Shown here one piece after another: positions 38,131-47,514 of a DNA stretch of 56,082 nt (within the stretch, counting starts at the first letter, position 1; each line of letters opens with the position of its first letter). The translations under genes and the position numbers were made by a program. The notes beneath the pieces are model-generated. The model made no database searches. It was given only the letters and a program-made list of their open reading frames with translations, and was not told the origin of the DNA. Where the stretch lies: assembly GCA_026987115.1 (NCBI GenBank), contig JALSNF010000011.1, positions 1 to 56,082 of the forward strand. Direction: 5' to 3'. Origin of the DNA: Desulfurobacteriaceae bacterium (GTDB taxonomy: Bacteria; Aquificota; Aquificia; Desulfurobacteriales; Desulfurobacteriaceae).

Positions 38131-40005
38131 ATGTTCTGCTCTTGGGAGAAAAAAGAGATAGAGAGGTTAAAAAGGGAGGTTGAGAAACTAAAACTTGAAA
38201 ATTCAAGACTTAAAAGGGATATTGCAGAGGTAAAAAAAGAGAGGGACTCTTTAAAAGAGGAGCTTTCCAATTATTCTGAAAAATATTCCCTCTGCCGAAG
38301 AGAGAATCAAGAGTTAAAGAGTAAGTTGGAAAAGCTTGATAACGATGTCTATACCTACAAGCAGATATTGGACTCACTTATGGAAGAGGCCATTTTCTTG
38401 GCTACCCCAGACTTTAAGCCTGGTAGAGCTGGAAATGAGATAGTTTACGCAAACAGGAGAGCTCTTGAGATAGCCAATAAGTGGAGGGACGTTTTTATCT
38501 CTGAGTTTGGTATAGACCCGGACAAGCTCATAGGAACCAGCATTCACCTTTTCCACAAAGACCCTGAGAGAGTTAAAGAGCTCTTAAAAGCTACAAAGCC
38601 GGGAGAGCACAAGAAAAACGCAGACATTCAAATTGGTCCTTATGTTATGGCTTCCTACAGACACGCTATTGCGAATAAAGACGGGACTGTTAGGTATTAC
38701 CTGGCTACCTGGAGGGACGCTACAGCAGATAGAGAGATAGAAAAGCAGCTTGAAAAGGCAAGTAAGATGTTCCTTCAGAACTTACGGGCTACCAAACAGT
38801 CTCTCGTTAACAACTTAGCAACTATCGTTGCTGTTTCAATTGCTATTAGAGAGCTTCAAAATACCCTTGACCTTTCAAATCAGCAAATTAACGCTGCTCA
38901 TAAGATAGAAGAAGCAGTTAAGAGCTTAGTTAAAGTGTCAAGTAAACTTATGGATAACTATCACTTTGTGTTGGAAGAGTTAAGCAAAGTTGAAGAGAAA
39001 ACAATTGAGTCTATATCTCAAATGGAAAACATAAGGGACATTACCCGCGAGATGGAGGACGTGGTTAAGGAGCTCCAAGCTCAAACGGAGCAGATTGACA
39101 GGGTAGTTGAGGTAATTACCGCAATTACTGAGCAGACGAACCTATTAGCCCTTAACGCTGCAATAGAGGCTGCAAGGGCAGGGGAGGCAGGAAGGGGATT
39201 TGCCGTAGTTGCAGACGAGGTTAGGAAACTTGCAGAGAGGACCAACAAGTCTGCGATAGAAATTAGAGAAGTCGTTAAGAATATGAGAGAACAGATGGGC
39301 AGGACTGCCGAGATAACAAACAGAAGCGTTAAAGCCGTAGAAGAGGGAATGGGATTTTTCAAAAGCAACAGGGAGATTTACGAGTCTTTAAGGAACTCTT
39401 CCCAAGACGTTCAGAAAGTAATTGAAGACATGATAAGCGTTGTTAACCTTCAGAAAGGGGAGATTAACGAAATCGTCTCAAACATTCAGAAATCTAACTC
39501 TCTCCTCTCCTCAGTTAAAAGGGAGGCCGATAAGATTATTAAGATTGCAGAGAGAACAGACACGAGCCTTCACAAGATTTGGGAGACCTTCTATATCTTT
39601 GATTTAGGAGATGCAACTATTCTTCTAGATAGACTTGCCAAAATAGGTGAGTTTTCTGCTCAACTTAACGAAGCTATTAAGAGTAAGTTTATTGACAATA
39701 TTGACCCTGATACCAGCTTAATTTCATTCGTTGATGAGTTAATCAGGCTCCTTTCCCCTCAGAATAAAGACCTGGCGAGCTTAGTTTTAAAATATCCTTT
39801 AATTGAAAAGTTCTTTACAAACTTAGAGGACAAGCTCTTTGAGATTAAACTCCTCCTTAAAGAGCTCTTCTTAGCAATGAAGAACGACAGCATAGAGGAG
39901 ATAAAGGTCAAGGAGAAAGAGATAACCGACACGCTAGAGGTAATTTCTGGCTCTCTAATACAAGCCATTACTGAGATAGTTTACTCTCAGAAGAAGGAAA
40001 TTTGA
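38131..40005 (+). CDS. Soluble methyl-accepting chemotaxis protein with PAS-like domain
   Basis: This is a cytoplasmic chemoreceptor with no signal peptide or membrane helix. An N-terminal coiled coil (residues 5-75) leads to a PAS-like sensor (about 75-205; [13 protein letters not shown] and [18 protein letters not shown] are typical PAS strands), then the methyl-accepting helical domain with the hairpin tip [20 protein letters not shown] (334-353) and [19 protein letters not shown]-terminal helical extension of about 120 residues is unassigned. The tip shows it can bind CheA and CheW. An internal signal such as redox or a metabolite is likely for a soluble PAS receptor, which is inference. 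Confidence 0.92.
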   Translation: MFCSWEKKEIERLKREVEKLKLENSRLKRDIAEVKKERDSLKEELSNYSEKYSLCRRENQELKSKLEKLDNDVYTYKQILDSLMEEAIFLATPDFKPGRAGNEIVYANRRALEIANKWRDVFISEFGIDPDKLIGTSIHLFHKDPERVKELLKATKPGEHKKNADIQIGPYVMASYRHAIANKDGTVRYYLATWRDATADREIEKQLEKASKMFLQNLRATKQSLVNNLATIVAVSIAIRELQNTLDLSNQQINAAHKIEEAVKSLVKVSSKLMDNYHFVLEELSKVEEKTIESISQMENIRDITREMEDVVKELQAQTEQIDRVVEVITAITEQTNLLALNAAIEAARAGEAGRGFAVVADEVRKLAERTNKSAIEIREVVKNMREQMGRTAEITNRSVKAVEEGMGFFKSNREIYESLRNSSQDVQKVIEDMISVVNLQKGEINEIVSNIQKSNSLLSSVKREADKIIKIAERTDTSLHKIWETFYIFDLGDATILLDRLAKIGEFSAQLNEAIKSKFIDNIDPDTSLISFVDELIRLLSPQNKDLASLVLKYPLIEKFFTNLEDKLFEIKLLLKELFLAMKNDSIEEIKVKEKEITDTLEVISGSLIQAITEIVYSQKKEI

Positions 40006-40006
40006 G

Positions 40007-40972
40007 ATGGCAAGAAAGAGGGAGCTTTTACCTAAAATCCTTGAAACGGGCGCAAACGAGCTTGAGATAATTGACTTTAGGATGTACGAGGTTCTTGACG
40101 ACGGCTCTATTTATGAGTGGATTTTAGGGGTTAACGTTGCAAAGGTTAAAGAGGTGATTTTTAAACCTAAGGACATAATAAAGGCTCCTGGCCTTCCACC
40201 TGAAGCCGAAGGTATGGCAAAGATAAGAGGCCAAATGGTTCCAATAATTAACCTTGCAAGGTGGATGAAGATTAAGGAGCCTCCCCGTGCTGGGCGTTAT
40301 GTAATAGTGATGGAGTTTTTAAGGGAGATAGTAGGCGTAGTTGTTCACGAGGCGAAGAGGATTCGCCGTATAAGGTGGGCCGACATAAAGAGACCTCCAA
40401 AGAGCATAGACGAGAAGTTGGGAGGCAAAGTAATAGGGGTAGTAGAGATTGAAGACAACAAACTCCTTCTCCTTTTAGACTTTGAAGGTATCTTAGATGA
40501 GCTTGGAATGATTAAGATATTTGGCATTGAAGAGACGAAAGAAATTGAAGGTATAGAAAAGAAAGGACACTTTAAAATCTTAATCCTTGACGACTCACCC
40601 GTTGCAAGGAAAATCATAAGGCGTATTCTGGAATCTGACGGCCATACGGTCTTTGAAGCTCAAAACGGAATTGAGGGACTCCAGATTCTCCACAATTGGC
40701 TTGAAGAGGCAAAGCAGGCTGGAAAAGACATTACCGACTACGTTCAGCTGATAATATCTGACATAGAGATGCCAGGTATGGACGGTTTAACTTTTACGAG
40801 AAAGGTAAAAGAGGACCCGGAGCTTTCAAAAATACCTGTTATCATAAACACTTCCCTTTCTGACAGGGCTAACGTTGACAAGAGTAAGTTTGTAGGTGCA
40901 GACGCTCACTTGGTTAAGTTTGACGCTCCAGACCTTATAAAGCTAGTTCACCAGTACGCTATTACTAAGTAG
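40007..40972 (+). CDS. cheV: Chemotaxis protein CheV (CheW plus receiver)
   Basis: CheV couples receptors to CheA and acts as a phosphate-controlled adaptor. Residues about 20-170 are a CheW domain (AKIRGQMVPIINLARWM), and 188-321 a response-regulator receiver with acidic pair Asp195/Asp196 and phospho-acceptor Asp252 in IISDIEMPGMDG. The conserved Lys is present in HLVKFDAP. Length 321 aa is typical. It starts one base after the receptor gene stop. Confidence 0.95.
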   Translation: MARKRELLPKILETGANELEIIDFRMYEVLDDGSIYEWILGVNVAKVKEVIFKPKDIIKAPGLPPEAEGMAKIRGQMVPIINLARWMKIKEPPRAGRYVIVMEFLREIVGVVVHEAKRIRRIRWADIKRPPKSIDEKLGGKVIGVVEIEDNKLLLLLDFEGILDELGMIKIFGIEETKEIEGIEKKGHFKILILDDSPVARKIIRRILESDGHTVFEAQNGIEGLQILHNWLEEAKQAGKDITDYVQLIISDIEMPGMDGLTFTRKVKEDPELSKIPVIINTSLSDRANVDKSKFVGADAHLVKFDAPDLIKLVHQYAITK

Positions 40973-40985
40973 GAGGTAATAAGGT

Positions 40986-41387
40986 ATGGCAATGCCCCCA
41001 GAGGACATAAAGATTTTGGTAGTTGACGACATGGCCGCAATGAGGAAGATTTTAAAAACTCTATTGGCTCAACTTGGATATAAGAACGTTGACGAAGCAG
41101 AAGACGGAAAGCAGGCTTTAGAAATTTTAAAGCAGAACCCAAACAAGTACGGTTTAGTTATAACAGACTGGAACATGCCTAACATGACCGGTATAGAGCT
41201 CGTTCAGGCGATAAGGAGCGACGAGAAGTTAAAACACCTACCCATACTAATGGTAACTGCCGAAGCCAAGAAGGAAAACGTTTTAATGGCAATTAAAGCA
41301 GGAGTAAACAACTACATCGTTAAGCCGTTTACTGCAGAGACCTTAAAGGAGAAAATAGAGAAAATTTTCTCCTCTTTAAACAGTTAG
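40986..41387 (+). CDS. cheY: Chemotaxis response regulator CheY
   Basis: CheY is the diffusible regulator that, when phosphorylated, changes flagellar motor direction. It is a lone receiver domain of 133 aa with Asp14/Asp15, phospho-acceptor Asp61 in ITDWNMPNMTG, Thr91 in LMVTAEAK and Lys113 in YIVKPF. These are the classical CheY residues, and the DWNMPNMTG phrase is typical of true CheY. AGGAGG lies upstream of the ATG. It ends the chemotaxis cluster and overlaps the convergent class IV aminotransferase-fold gene by 4 bases. Confidence 0.96.
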   Translation: MAMPPEDIKILVVDDMAAMRKILKTLLAQLGYKNVDEAEDGKQALEILKQNPNKYGLVITDWNMPNMTGIELVQAIRSDEKLKHLPILMVTAEAKKENVLMAIKAGVNNYIVKPFTAETLKEKIEKIFSSLNS

Positions 41388-42118
41388 CTCTCTGGGGCTT
41401 TTTGCCCCTTAAACTCTTGCCACTTTATAACTTCCCTTATCCTCTCTGATAAACCTTTACCTTTAACCTCCTTTAACCTATAACTTCCAACTTGAACTAC
41501 CCTACAGCAGTCTTCCCGTGCACTCGTTATAAACACTTCGTCTGCTTTAAGGAGCTCTTTAAGTGTAAAAAAGCCTTCTACAACTTCCATGCCCATTTCC
41601 TTACACAACCAGATTACAAATTCACGCCTTGTTCCCTTTAAACAGCCACACTTTAGGCTCGGCGTAAAAAGAGTCCTTCCTTTTAAGAAGAAAATGTTTG
41701 AATAGCAACACTCACTTAGGAAACCTTCCTGTGAGAACGTTATCCCTTCGTCAAATCCCCTTTCCTTTGCCCTTTTTAAGAAAAGGGAGGATTCTTGAAC
41801 CTTAAAAGTCGTTTTTACTCCTGAGGCTAAGCTGTAAGACCTTTTAAACTTAAAGTCCACAAATAGTTTAATTTCTTTCCTTTTTATGCACTCCCTTGAG
41901 CTTACAGTTAGTCCTTCCTCTGTAAGTAGAAATCTTACAAGTGTCGCTTTTTCTTTATTTATAGCCTCTTTTAGTGCCCTTTCTTCAAAGTCTTTTTGAG
42001 AGAGCTCCAGCCTAAAACCTAAAAGCTCGGAGCTCTCTTTAAACCTCTTATAGTGAAGGGGAAGGAGGACCACCTTTCCCCTTTCTACTCTAACGGTTTC
42101 AATAAGTCCCAGTTTCAT
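41384..42118 (-). CDS. pabC: Class IV PLP-dependent enzyme, probable aminodeoxychorismate lyase
   Basis: The fold is the class IV aminotransferase/lyase family. TTFKVQESSLFLKRAKERGFDEGI contains the probable PLP lysine (TFK), GFLSECCYSNIFFLKG matches the GxxxExxxxNxF strand, and CLKGTRREFVIWL the following helix. At 244 aa it is short, as in PabC, which makes p-aminobenzoate for folate. D-amino-acid and branched-chain aminotransferases share the fold and cannot be excluded. ATG overlaps the upstream TAA (TAATG), so it is co-translated with the flavoprotein. Confidence 0.65.
   Translation of the reverse strand: MKLGLIETVRVERGKVVLLPLHYKRFKESSELLGFRLELSQKDFEERALKEAINKEKATLVRFLLTEEGLTVSSRECIKRKEIKLFVDFKFKRSYSLASGVKTTFKVQESSLFLKRAKERGFDEGITFSQEGFLSECCYSNIFFLKGRTLFTPSLKCGCLKGTRREFVIWLCKEMGMEVVEGFFTLKELLKADEVFITSAREDCCRVVQVGSYRLKEVKGKGLSERIREVIKWQEFKGQKAPES
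41394..41408. terminator. Hairpin at convergent cheY / pabC ends
   Basis: GGGGC (41394-41398), a TTTTT loop and GCCCC (41404-41408) form a short stem between the two convergent genes, just after the cheY stop. It resembles the ligA 3' hairpin in its GGGGC/GCCCC core, but no T-run follows. Confidence 0.35.
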
Positions 42119-43308
42119 TAGGGAGCGTCAAACCCGGGAATTCTCGGGATTTTCTTGAGCTTACTTGCTTTGTAATACCATCCCCACAGCTTTTTTAGAG
42201 AATGACCGATTAAGGGTAAAGGCACCATTATGGCCCTCTTGTCGTTCCTAAAGACCAGAGCTCCGCTCATAGGGCAAGGCCCCATGTCCATTAAACAGAG
42301 TATGTGTAGGTGGTGGATGTACTCTTCCCTTTTCTCTTCTCCTTTCTCCTTTGACTCTATGTTCCTTGCTACTATCCTTGCCATTACCTCTGCCAAGTGT
42401 CCTTGCTTTGCCTTCCACTTTGGACCTTCAAGTGCGGCGCTGTCTCCTACTGCCCAAACTGTCTCATCTGTTCCTGGCACTGCGCAGGTGGGCTCTATTT
42501 TTATAAAGCCTGCCTCGTTAAGGGGTAGGTCTGAGTTTTTAAATACTGGATGGCCGTTTGTTGCAGGGATAAACATAGTAAGGTCTGTTTCTAGTTTTGT
42601 GTCGTCTTCAAAGACTACTCCGTCAGGCTGAAACTCCTTTATTTTCTTCCCAAAGTGCCTTTTTATTCCTAGATTGTCAAGCATCTTGTAAGCTCTCTCA
42701 GCGTTCTTCTCTCCAAGCCTTATCCCCGGCTTTGGCATGGGAGCGAAGAAGTGGAGCTCAAACTTGTCCCTTATCCCTTTTTTCTTAAAGTAGCAGTGGA
42801 GGTTAAAAACAAACTCAAAGGCAGGCCCACCTCTAACTCCGCTTGGGTCTTTCGGGTTTCCTCCAAACCCTGCTGCTATTACTCCTCCCCCTTTCTCTAT
42901 TAGCTGGTCAATCTTTTCCCTTATCTTTAAAGATTCTTCCGGTTTTCCGCATATAGACAAGAAGTTCTCTTTTCCCTTGTGTTCTACCTTGCTCCCTCCA
43001 AGCGCAATTACCAGGTAGTCGTATTCCTTTACCTGCCCTCCAGAAAGGTAAACTCTCTTTTCCTTGGTTGATATCCTCTCAACTCTACCTATTGTTAGTT
43101 TAAAGTTGTTAACCTTTGCCACTTCTTCTAAAGGAAGGACTACGTCCTCCCACTTATACTCGTGGGTGGGTATCCAGATTGAAATAGGGTAAATGTAGAG
43201 ATAATCCCTTTCTGAAATAAGCTCAACATTAAAACACTTGTGGCACAAAGCAAATGCTGCCTCAACACCTCCTATTCCGCCTCCTATTACGAGGACCTTC
43301 TTTGACAT
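42118..43308 (-). CDS. FAD-dependent pyridine-nucleotide-disulfide-type oxidoreductase, SQR-like
   Basis: The Rossmann FAD-binding start VLVIGGGIGGVEAAFAL and the later VWAVGDSAALEGP loop place it in the SQR/NDH-2 flavoprotein superfamily. The segment FGGNPKDPSGVRGGPAFEFVFN is characteristic of sulfide:quinone-oxidoreductase-like proteins. Several cysteines occur (CGKPEE, CAVPGTDE, LCLMDMGPCPM), but I cannot assign the catalytic disulfide pair. It probably transfers electrons from a sulfur compound or NADH to quinone at the membrane surface. The ATG at 43308 lies 5 bases after AGAGG; the in-frame GTG two codons upstream overlaps that site and is rejected. Confidence 0.75.
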   Translation of the reverse strand: MSKKVLVIGGGIGGVEAAFALCHKCFNVELISERDYLYIYPISIWIPTHEYKWEDVVLPLEEVAKVNNFKLTIGRVERISTKEKRVYLSGGQVKEYDYLVIALGGSKVEHKGKENFLSICGKPEESLKIREKIDQLIEKGGGVIAAGFGGNPKDPSGVRGGPAFEFVFNLHCYFKKKGIRDKFELHFFAPMPKPGIRLGEKNAERAYKMLDNLGIKRHFGKKIKEFQPDGVVFEDDTKLETDLTMFIPATNGHPVFKNSDLPLNEAGFIKIEPTCAVPGTDETVWAVGDSAALEGPKWKAKQGHLAEVMARIVARNIESKEKGEEKREEYIHHLHILCLMDMGPCPMSGALVFRNDKRAIMVPLPLIGHSLKKLWGWYYKASKLKKIPRIPGFDAP

Positions 43309-43354
43309 TTTCACCTCTTAAATTCGTTTTTTAGGATTTAATTATAGTTGAATT

Positions 43355-44008
43355 TTAGTCTGAAACAATTCTTTTTGCGTAGTGGCTTAAAAGGAGCTCT
43401 TTTACCTTTTTAAGCTCCCTTTTTTTTACCTTTCCGACCATTTTCTTAAAAGGCTCTTTAGTTAGTTTTACTGTAAGTGCCGAGAGCTCCCGATTCCAAG
43501 AAAGGAGCTCTCCCTTTGCACACTTCCTACACACTACTCCCCCTTTCTCAAGGGAGAACCCTACTATCTCTTTACTTTTACAACAGACGCACTTTCTTAG
43601 CTGTGGGAAAATCCCTTCAACAAAGAGAAACTTTGCCGTAAACATAGTGTATGCCAGCTCAAACTCACTTTTTACTTTCAGGTAGTTTCTTATTAAGTTA
43701 AAGAGTTTATGGTTCCCTGGAATAGGTAAAGGAATTACTAACCTTGAAATTTTCGCTCTATAATTTAACTCTTCACTGTTTCTGGGAAAGTTCTCCTCTA
43801 AAAGCTTAGACTTTACAACTTCAAACCTTTCCTTTTTTTGGCTAAGCGTAAACTCACTTACGGAAAAGGGCTCGTACTTTAAGGGAAACTCTCCCCTTTG
43901 GACTTTAACTATGGCGTTTAACCGCCCCAGCTTCTTAGTATATAGGCTGAGAGCTCTTAAACCTTCTCCTAAAACTTTGCTCTTTAAAACTACTCCTTCT
44001 GTTTTCAT
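43355..44008 (-). CDS. recO: DNA repair protein RecO
   Basis: RecO helps RecF/RecR load RecA onto single-stranded gaps. The N-terminal OB fold (TEGVVLKSKVLGEGLRALSLYTKKLGRLNAIVKVQRG-like strands) has the family's VLxxxxxGExxxxxxLxTxxxGxxxAxAKG pattern. The C-terminal domain has a CVCC plus CRKC zinc site. At 217 aa it is slightly short. The start overlaps the ychF stop (TAATG). Confidence 0.88.
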   Translation of the reverse strand: MKTEGVVLKSKVLGEGLRALSLYTKKLGRLNAIVKVQRGEFPLKYEPFSVSEFTLSQKKERFEVVKSKLLEENFPRNSEELNYRAKISRLVIPLPIPGNHKLFNLIRNYLKVKSEFELAYTMFTAKFLFVEGIFPQLRKCVCCKSKEIVGFSLEKGGVVCRKCAKGELLSWNRELSALTVKLTKEPFKKMVGKVKKRELKKVKELLLSHYAKRIVSD

Positions 44009-45111
44009 TAGACGTTAAACCTAAAGTAAATTACATCTCCGTCTTGAACTTCGTAATCTTTTCCTTCAAGCCTCATTAATCCCTTTTCTTTACAGGCTTG
44101 AATAGAGCCTTCCCTTATTAAATCCTCATACCTTATTACTTCTGCCCTTATAAAGCCTCTCTCTATGTCTGAGTGGATTTTACCGGCAGCTTTTGGAGCT
44201 TTAGTTCCCCTTTTAACGGTCCAGGCCTTAACTTCTTGTTCTCCTGCGGTAAAAAACGTGATTAGGTCCAGTAATTTATATCCTTCCCTTATAACTGCGT
44301 TTAACCCCGGTTCTTTTAAGCCGAGCTCTTTTAAAAATTCTTCCTTCTCTTCCTTGTCAAGCTCGCTGAGCTCTGCCTCTATTTTCGCGCACACTTTTAC
44401 AACGGGAGCTCCCTCCCCCTTTGCAAACTCCTTAACTGCCTCTACCAGCTCGTTATCCCTTTCTAGTCCCTCTTCGTCAACGTTTGCTATGTACATTACA
44501 GGTTTAGCAGTTAAAAGTGATAGCTCCTTAACAACTTTCTCTCCCTCTTCTCCTATCTCTTTAAGATGAGGCCTTATCCTCTCTCCCCTTTCCAATATCT
44601 CCTTTATTTTCTCTAGAGCCTCAACCTCTGCCCGAGCTTTCTTGTCTCCGCTCTTAGCTATCTTCTTTACCTTTTCCAGCCTCCTTTCAACGCTTTCTAA
44701 GTCCTTTAAGACCAGCTCGTAGTTTATGGTCTCTATGTCCCTAACGGGGTCAACGCTTCCGTCAACGTGAACCACGTTTTCGTCCTTAAAGCACCTTACA
44801 ACGTGGGCAATTGCGTCAACGCTCCTTATGTTTGCTAAAAACTGATTTCCTAAGCCTTCTCCTTTGCTTGCTCCCTTTACCAGCCCCGCAATGTCAACAA
44901 ACTCTATGGTCGTTGGAGTTATCTTCTTAGGCTTTACTATCTGAGCTATCCTGTAGAGCCTTTCGTCTGGAACTTCAACCACCCCTACATTTGGCTCTAT
45001 CGTGCAAAATGGGTAGTTTGCAGCTTCGGCTTTCATAGTGTTTGTTAAAGCGTTAAAAAGGGTTGACTTTCCTACATTTGGAAGGCCTACTATTCCACAG
45101 TTAAATCCCAT
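44008..45111 (-). CDS. ychF: YchF/OLA1-family P-loop ATPase
   Basis: YchF is a ribosome-associated, redox-responsive ATPase of the Obg superfamily. The signature sequence [51 protein letters not shown] and the TGS-domain end [22 protein letters not shown] are intact. NVDEEG replaces the NKxD guanine motif, as is usual for YchF. At 367 aa the length is normal. It is the first gene of a leftward set ychF-recO. Gap 45112-45245 to the divergent HAD gene holds promoters only. Confidence 0.96.
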   Translation of the reverse strand: MGFNCGIVGLPNVGKSTLFNALTNTMKAEAANYPFCTIEPNVGVVEVPDERLYRIAQIVKPKKITPTTIEFVDIAGLVKGASKGEGLGNQFLANIRSVDAIAHVVRCFKDENVVHVDGSVDPVRDIETINYELVLKDLESVERRLEKVKKIAKSGDKKARAEVEALEKIKEILERGERIRPHLKEIGEEGEKVVKELSLLTAKPVMYIANVDEEGLERDNELVEAVKEFAKGEGAPVVKVCAKIEAELSELDKEEKEEFLKELGLKEPGLNAVIREGYKLLDLITFFTAGEQEVKAWTVKRGTKAPKAAGKIHSDIERGFIRAEVIRYEDLIREGSIQACKEKGLMRLEGKDYEVQDGDVIYFRFNV

Positions 45112-45198
45112 ACCTTAACTCCTCTTTAAAATCTGTTTTCCTGAGAATTTAGGAAAAAATTCCCTGCTGAGGTAAAAAGGGGGAATTGTATTCCTTGG

Positions 45199-45207
45199 TG
45201 ATATAAT
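45199..45207 (+). promoter_or_regulatory. Extended -10 promoter of the HAD-ubiA-marC-dtd-mscS-bioW set
   Basis: TGATATAAT combines a perfect TATAAT with the TGn extension, 38 bases upstream of the HAD gene. No good -35 is seen at normal spacing, as allowed for extended -10 promoters. A small GCCG/CGGC stem (within 45208-45220) sits around the predicted transcript start. Confidence 0.55.
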
Positions 45208-45245
45208 CGCCGCTACGGCAATTTTAACCAAATTGGAGAGAGAGT

Positions 45246-46043
45246 ATGGTAGGTTTCCTTTTAGACCTTGAAGGGACTTTAGTAAAGGATAAGACCTATA
45301 CCCCTTTTAAAAGTGCCCTTGAGTTTACCGAGGAACTTGACAGGCTTAATGTTCCCTGGATTATCGCCACGAATAACTCTACCGAGAAGCCTACTGTTTT
45401 GATTGAAATTCTCAGGGAAAAGGGGTTTAACGTTAACGAGAGGAAACTTCTCTCTCCAAGCCTTCTGGCTAAAGAGTTTTTAAGAAGAGAGGGAGTTGGC
45501 TCTATCTACTTTCTTGGAACGGACAAGGTAAAGGAGTTCTTTAAAGAAGAGGGTTTTGAGGTTAGAGACGACCATAAAGTTGATGCAGTTGTAGTTGGCA
45601 GAGACAGGGAAGTTAACTACCAAAAGTTAAAAACTGCAACTTCAGCTTTAGTTTTAAACGACGCCAAGCTCTTTTCTTTCCACATGAACAGGTTAATTCT
45701 TGACCCTGACGGACTGGTTGCTCCAAGCGTTGGAGCTCTGGCTACCTCCCTTTCTTACGCCTCAAACAAGCCCGTCGTCTCCTTTGGTAAACCCTCTAAG
45801 GAATACTTTGACAGGGCTTTTGAGCTTTTAGGGATAAGTGAGCCTTCTTCCGTTTACATGGTAAGCGACGACCCTTTTACAGACCTTGCCCAAGGGAAAA
45901 AGGTTGCCGGTTTTAAGACAGTTTTCCTGTTAAGCGGTAAGTATAAAGATAGTTCCGTTTTGGACTCTATAGAGCCCAACTTAAGGCCAGACTTTATCTT
46001 TGACGACATCTCAGGCTGCTTTAACCTTTTAGAGGGAGCTTAA
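45246..46043 (+). CDS. HAD-superfamily (IIA, NagD-like) phosphatase
   Basis: This is a cytoplasmic phosphatase with unknown small-molecule substrate. HAD motif I is FLLDLEGTLV; the second acidic residue is Glu where most members have Asp, so the general acid/base is unusual. Motif II is IIATNNSTEKP, the C2 cap type IIA follows, and motifs III/IV are FGKPSKEYFDRAFELLG and MVSDDPFTDLAQGKKVAG. At 265 aa the length is typical of NagD relatives. The stop overlaps the ubiA-like start (TAATG). Confidence 0.82.
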   Translation: MVGFLLDLEGTLVKDKTYTPFKSALEFTEELDRLNVPWIIATNNSTEKPTVLIEILREKGFNVNERKLLSPSLLAKEFLRREGVGSIYFLGTDKVKEFFKEEGFEVRDDHKVDAVVVGRDREVNYQKLKTATSALVLNDAKLFSFHMNRLILDPDGLVAPSVGALATSLSYASNKPVVSFGKPSKEYFDRAFELLGISEPSSVYMVSDDPFTDLAQGKKVAGFKTVFLLSGKYKDSSVLDSIEPNLRPDFIFDDISGCFNLLEGA

Positions 46044-46915
46044 TGACCTTAACTAAGAAGATTAAAGATTACTTAGAGCTTATTAAAGTTGAACATACGG
46101 TTTTCGCTCTTCCCTTTGCCCTTACTTCTGCTTTAATTGCGGCTAAGGGCTTCCCTACCCTCTATCAACTGTTCTGGATAGTTGTTGCTCTATTTGGCGC
46201 CAGAACTGCAGCTATGAGTTTAAACAGGCTTATTGACGCAGAAATTGACGCTAAGAACCCTAGAACAGCCAACAGGCACATTCCAAGGGGAGCCGTAAAA
46301 AAGGAGGAGGCCCTTGTTCTTTCCATCTTTGGTTTCCTCATTATGGTTTACAGTGCTTATAAGCTAAATCCTTTAGCCTTAAAGCTTTCCCCTGTGGCGA
46401 TTGTTGTATTAACCTTCTACTCTTTTACAAAAAGGTTTACCTCTTTGTGCCACTTAGTTTTGGGAGTTGCCGTCTCTTTAGCTCCCCTTGGGGCTTGGGT
46501 TGCTGTGAAAGGAACTGTTGACCTTACGGCTCTTTTACTTTCCTTTGCCGTTGCTTTCTGGGTTGCAGGTTTTGACGTTATTTACGCTCTTCAAGACGTT
46601 GAGTTTGATAGGAGAGAGGGACTTTACTCCCTTCCTTCCCGTTTGGGGATTGATAGGGCTCTCCTTATCTCTAAACTCTTTCACTTTATTACTTTACTTC
46701 TTCTTCTGGCCGTAGGTTTTGTGGAGAAGTTAGGGTTTTTTTACTACTTAGGGCTTTTGATTAGCTCTGTCTTAATGGTAAAGGAGCACTTGATAGTTTC
46801 TAGAGATAGGGAAAAGGTTGCCTTTGCCTTTTTTAACTTAAACGGATACATATCTTTAACGGTTTTCCTGTTTACCCTTTTAGACTTCCTCTGGAGGAAG
46901 CTTTGGACTTCCTAA
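46043..46915 (+). CDS. UbiA-family prenyltransferase, probably for menaquinone
   Basis: This is an integral membrane enzyme that prenylates an aromatic quinone precursor. The first polar motif is NRLIDAEIDAKNPRTANRHIPRG (Nxx..DxxxD type) and the second is ALQDVEFDRREGLYSLPSRLG. About eight or nine membrane helices surround them. The aromatic partner cannot be read from the sequence; in Aquificota-like organisms the MqnP role in the futalosine pathway is plausible, with 4-hydroxybenzoate as the alternative. The gene overlaps marC by 13 bases. Confidence 0.86.
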   Translation: MTLTKKIKDYLELIKVEHTVFALPFALTSALIAAKGFPTLYQLFWIVVALFGARTAAMSLNRLIDAEIDAKNPRTANRHIPRGAVKKEEALVLSIFGFLIMVYSAYKLNPLALKLSPVAIVVLTFYSFTKRFTSLCHLVLGVAVSLAPLGAWVAVKGTVDLTALLLSFAVAFWVAGFDVIYALQDVEFDRREGLYSLPSRLGIDRALLISKLFHFITLLLLLAVGFVEKLGFFYYLGLLISSVLMVKEHLIVSRDREKVAFAFFNLNGYISLTVFLFTLLDFLWRKLWTS

Positions 46916-47514
46916 AGTACCTCCTTTCCCTTTTGGTTATAGTTGACCCCGTTTTCGCTGCCGTATTCGTTGCGGGTCTTTCCCCCTCTGTTGATTTCGT
47001 AAAGGAAGTTGCTAAAAAGAGCTCTTTAACTGTTCTCTTTGCTTCCCTCATTACCTTAGCAGTTGGAGACTCCGTATTAAAGTTGCTCGGAATAAACATT
47101 TTCAGCATTAAGATTTTCGGTGGCCTTATACTGCTACACATGGCCTTTCAGATGCTTCAAGCTCACCAGCCTAAAACAAAACACAGCGACAGAGAGGAAG
47201 AGGCTCTTTCCCTTAAGGATGACATTTCTGTAATTCCCCTTGGAATACCTATTCTCTTTGGTCCTGGAGCTTTTACTACTCTTTTAATCTTCCGTGAGGA
47301 GTTAAGGGGAGCTCTTTCTCTTTTCCAACTCCTTTTAGCGGTTGTCTTGGTGGTTTTAACTATTTACTTTACTATCTTAAACTCAGCCTACCTTTCAAAG
47401 AGGCTTGGACCTACCGGCATAGGGGTTTTAACCAGAGTTTTTGGACTTTTTATTGGAGCTCTCGGCTCCCAGTTTGTAGTTGACGGGATAAAACACTTGT
47501 GGGTGGTAAAATGA
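46903..47514 (+). CDS. MarC-family membrane protein
   Basis: The protein has six predicted membrane helices in two halves: LLSLLVIVDPVFAAVFVAGL at the start, IKIFGGLILLHMAFQML, then after a short charged loop IPLGIPILFGPGAFTTLL and further helices. The VDPxxA and GPGAFTT motifs are MarC hallmarks. The function of the family is not established. The TTG start lies inside the prenyltransferase gene, and the stop overlaps the dtd start (ATGA). Confidence 0.88.
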   Translation: MDFLKYLLSLLVIVDPVFAAVFVAGLSPSVDFVKEVAKKSSLTVLFASLITLAVGDSVLKLLGINIFSIKIFGGLILLHMAFQMLQAHQPKTKHSDREEEALSLKDDISVIPLGIPILFGPGAFTTLLIFREELRGALSLFQLLLAVVLVVLTIYFTILNSAYLSKRLGPTGIGVLTRVFGLFIGALGSQFVVDGIKHLWVVK

